NCBI GenBank assembly: GCA_900197625.1
Contig: FZLS01000004.1
Location: forward strand, 29,027 to 93,026
Direction of reading: 5' to 3'
Source of the DNA: Rhodobacteraceae bacterium Water-Bin34
GTDB lineage: Bacteria; Pseudomonadota; Alphaproteobacteria; Rhodobacterales; Rhodobacteraceae
DNA length: 64,000 nucleotides
Shown here one piece after another: positions 63,212 to 64,000 of this stretch. The notes beneath the pieces are model-generated. The model ran no database searches, was not told where the DNA came from, and saw nothing but the letters and a program-made list of their open reading frames with translations. Made by a program: the position numbers and the translations under genes. The stretch's first letter is position 1. Each line of letters opens with the position of its first letter.

Positions 63212-64000
63212 TTATTTTTCAGGTATTTGGAACACTTGACCTGGGTAAATTAAATCCGGATCTTTAATAGAGTCTCGATTAGCTTCAAATATTTGTACAT
63301 ATCGCATGCCAAAGCCATACTTCAATTCTGCAAGCTTCCACAGTGTAAATCCAGGCTGAATTGTAGCTTGGCCACGTTCCATTTCCAGTATTACACGCTG
63401 GAAGGGGCTTTCAACTCGATCTACAACTTCACCCTGTTCATTTATTGCATCTACTCTTAATGTATAAATACCTTCTTCAATATTTGGGATCTCAAAGTTC
63501 CATTTGCCATTAGTAACTTCACCTAAAACAACAGGTTTATTATCTACATAAATCCGAACTGTTTGTTCAGATGCAGCTCTGCCAGCAAGGATTACGTCAC
63601 CACTTTCAGCGTAATTAATTGTGTCTAATGATAGAGACTGTATTTCTGGAGCTAATTCATTTTGGTCTTGAACAATAATTTCACCACTCGTTTCAGCAAT
63701 AACAATTTTTGGGCTTTTATTTTCTGTCTCTTTATTTGGAATTACTAATACAGTATCTTTTGATTTCACACTATTGTCATTAGCATCTTCTAATTGCAGC
63801 TCTAAAGGTTTCTCACCCGTTGGAATTGTTGTTAATATTGCAAAAGTACCTGAACCATCCGCTTCAACAACTTCAAGCTCTTTTCCATCCACCAACAACC
63901 TTACTTCGCTATTGGGTTTTGCAGAACCTGCGATTATGGCAGATCCGTCTTCTTCAACTCTTACTAAATCAAATTTTGGATTGTTCTCATTTAAGTCTTC
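63212..64000 (-). CDS. LysM-domain protein, C-terminal part (cut by window edge)
   Basis: The frame stays open to base 64000, so at least 262 C-terminal residues are present and the N-terminus is missing. It holds repeated beta-sandwich segments (DGSAIIAGSAKPNSEVRLLV, GDVILAGRAASEQTVRIYVD) and ends in a LysM domain, TIQPGFTLWKLAELKYG to DPDLIYPGQVFQIPEK. LysM binds peptidoglycan, so it is probably a cell-envelope protein. Such proteins are common in Alphaproteobacteria; function unknown. Confidence 0.88.
   Translation of the reverse strand, partial: EDLNENNPKFDLVRVEEDGSAIIAGSAKPNSEVRLLVDGKELEVVEADGSGTFAILTTIPTGEKPLELQLEDANDNSVKSKDTVLVIPNKETENKSPKIVIAETSGEIIVQDQNELAPEIQSLSLDTINYAESGDVILAGRAASEQTVRIYVDNKPVVLGEVTNGKWNFEIPNIEEGIYTLRVDAINEQGEVVDRVESPFQRVILEMERGQATIQPGFTLWKLAELKYGFGMRYVQIFEANRDSIKDPDLIYPGQVFQIPEK

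Noticed and set aside
1..64000. CRISPR arrays, insertion sequences, prophage or integrative elements
   Set aside because: No regular spaced repeats, transposase, integrase or phage genes were seen on either strand.

Overview
The window is 64 kb of an AT-rich bacterial chromosome with tightly packed genes and short spacers. Gene families and gene order point to Alphaproteobacteria: nrdR-ribD-ribE-nusB, acnA divergent from ccmABCDG, cysG-DUF2849-cysI-DUF934, and der-bamB-TPR-panB. The IF-3 N-terminus ([15 protein letters not shown]) looks Rhodobacterales-like. Low GC, short spacers, sox genes, urea use and a TRAP transporter suggest a streamlined marine lineage. The exact clade cannot be fixed by eye. 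I saw no mobile elements, prophage genes or CRISPR arrays.

Layout. 1-7.6 kb: thiosulfate oxidation. soxB (cut by the left edge), soxA, soxZ, soxY, soxX, soxW and soxV run on the minus strand. Divergent from them on the plus strand are soxS, an HbpS/GlcG-like gene, the ArsR-type repressor soxR and two YeeE/YedE sulfur transporters. 7.7-12.3 kb: nrdR, ribD, ribE, nusB, metG. 12.4-19.8 kb (minus): an acyl-CoA synthetase, an MsbA-like ABC exporter, tRNA-Gly(UCC), and a doeA-like/argE-like/sugar-type binding protein operon. 20.2-31 kb: infC with an ATA start, a small methyltransferase, acnA, ccmABCDG, and the siroheme/sulfite reductase operon. 31-43 kb: a LysR regulator, urtABCDE (urea ABC importer) and a convergent ureDABCEFG urease operon. 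43-48.4 kb: a PhyH dioxygenase, an aldo/keto reductase and a TRAP transporter. 48.6-56.5 kb: FMN-riboswitch-controlled ribH2, pyrC, dnaB, der, bamB, a YfgM-like protein and panB. 56.7-64 kb: an RND efflux pair, an Atm1-type ABC exporter and a LysM protein cut by the right edge.

How it works together. SoxAX, SoxYZ and SoxB oxidise thiosulfate in the periplasm. SoxV, SoxW and SoxS supply reductant, Ccm attaches haem to SoxA and SoxX, and the YeeE proteins probably move sulfur compounds. Urea is imported by Urt and split by the nickel urease.

The most notable observations are regulatory. Two perfect ATTC-N8-GAAT palindromes lie at putative sox promoters, one around a TATAAT box between an intrinsic terminator and soxB, and the local SoxR keeps both persulfide-sensing cysteines. 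infC can only start at a non-canonical codon. The FMN riboswitch controls ribH2 while ribBA is missing from the rib cluster. Strong hairpins separate binding-protein genes from permease genes in both urt and dct.
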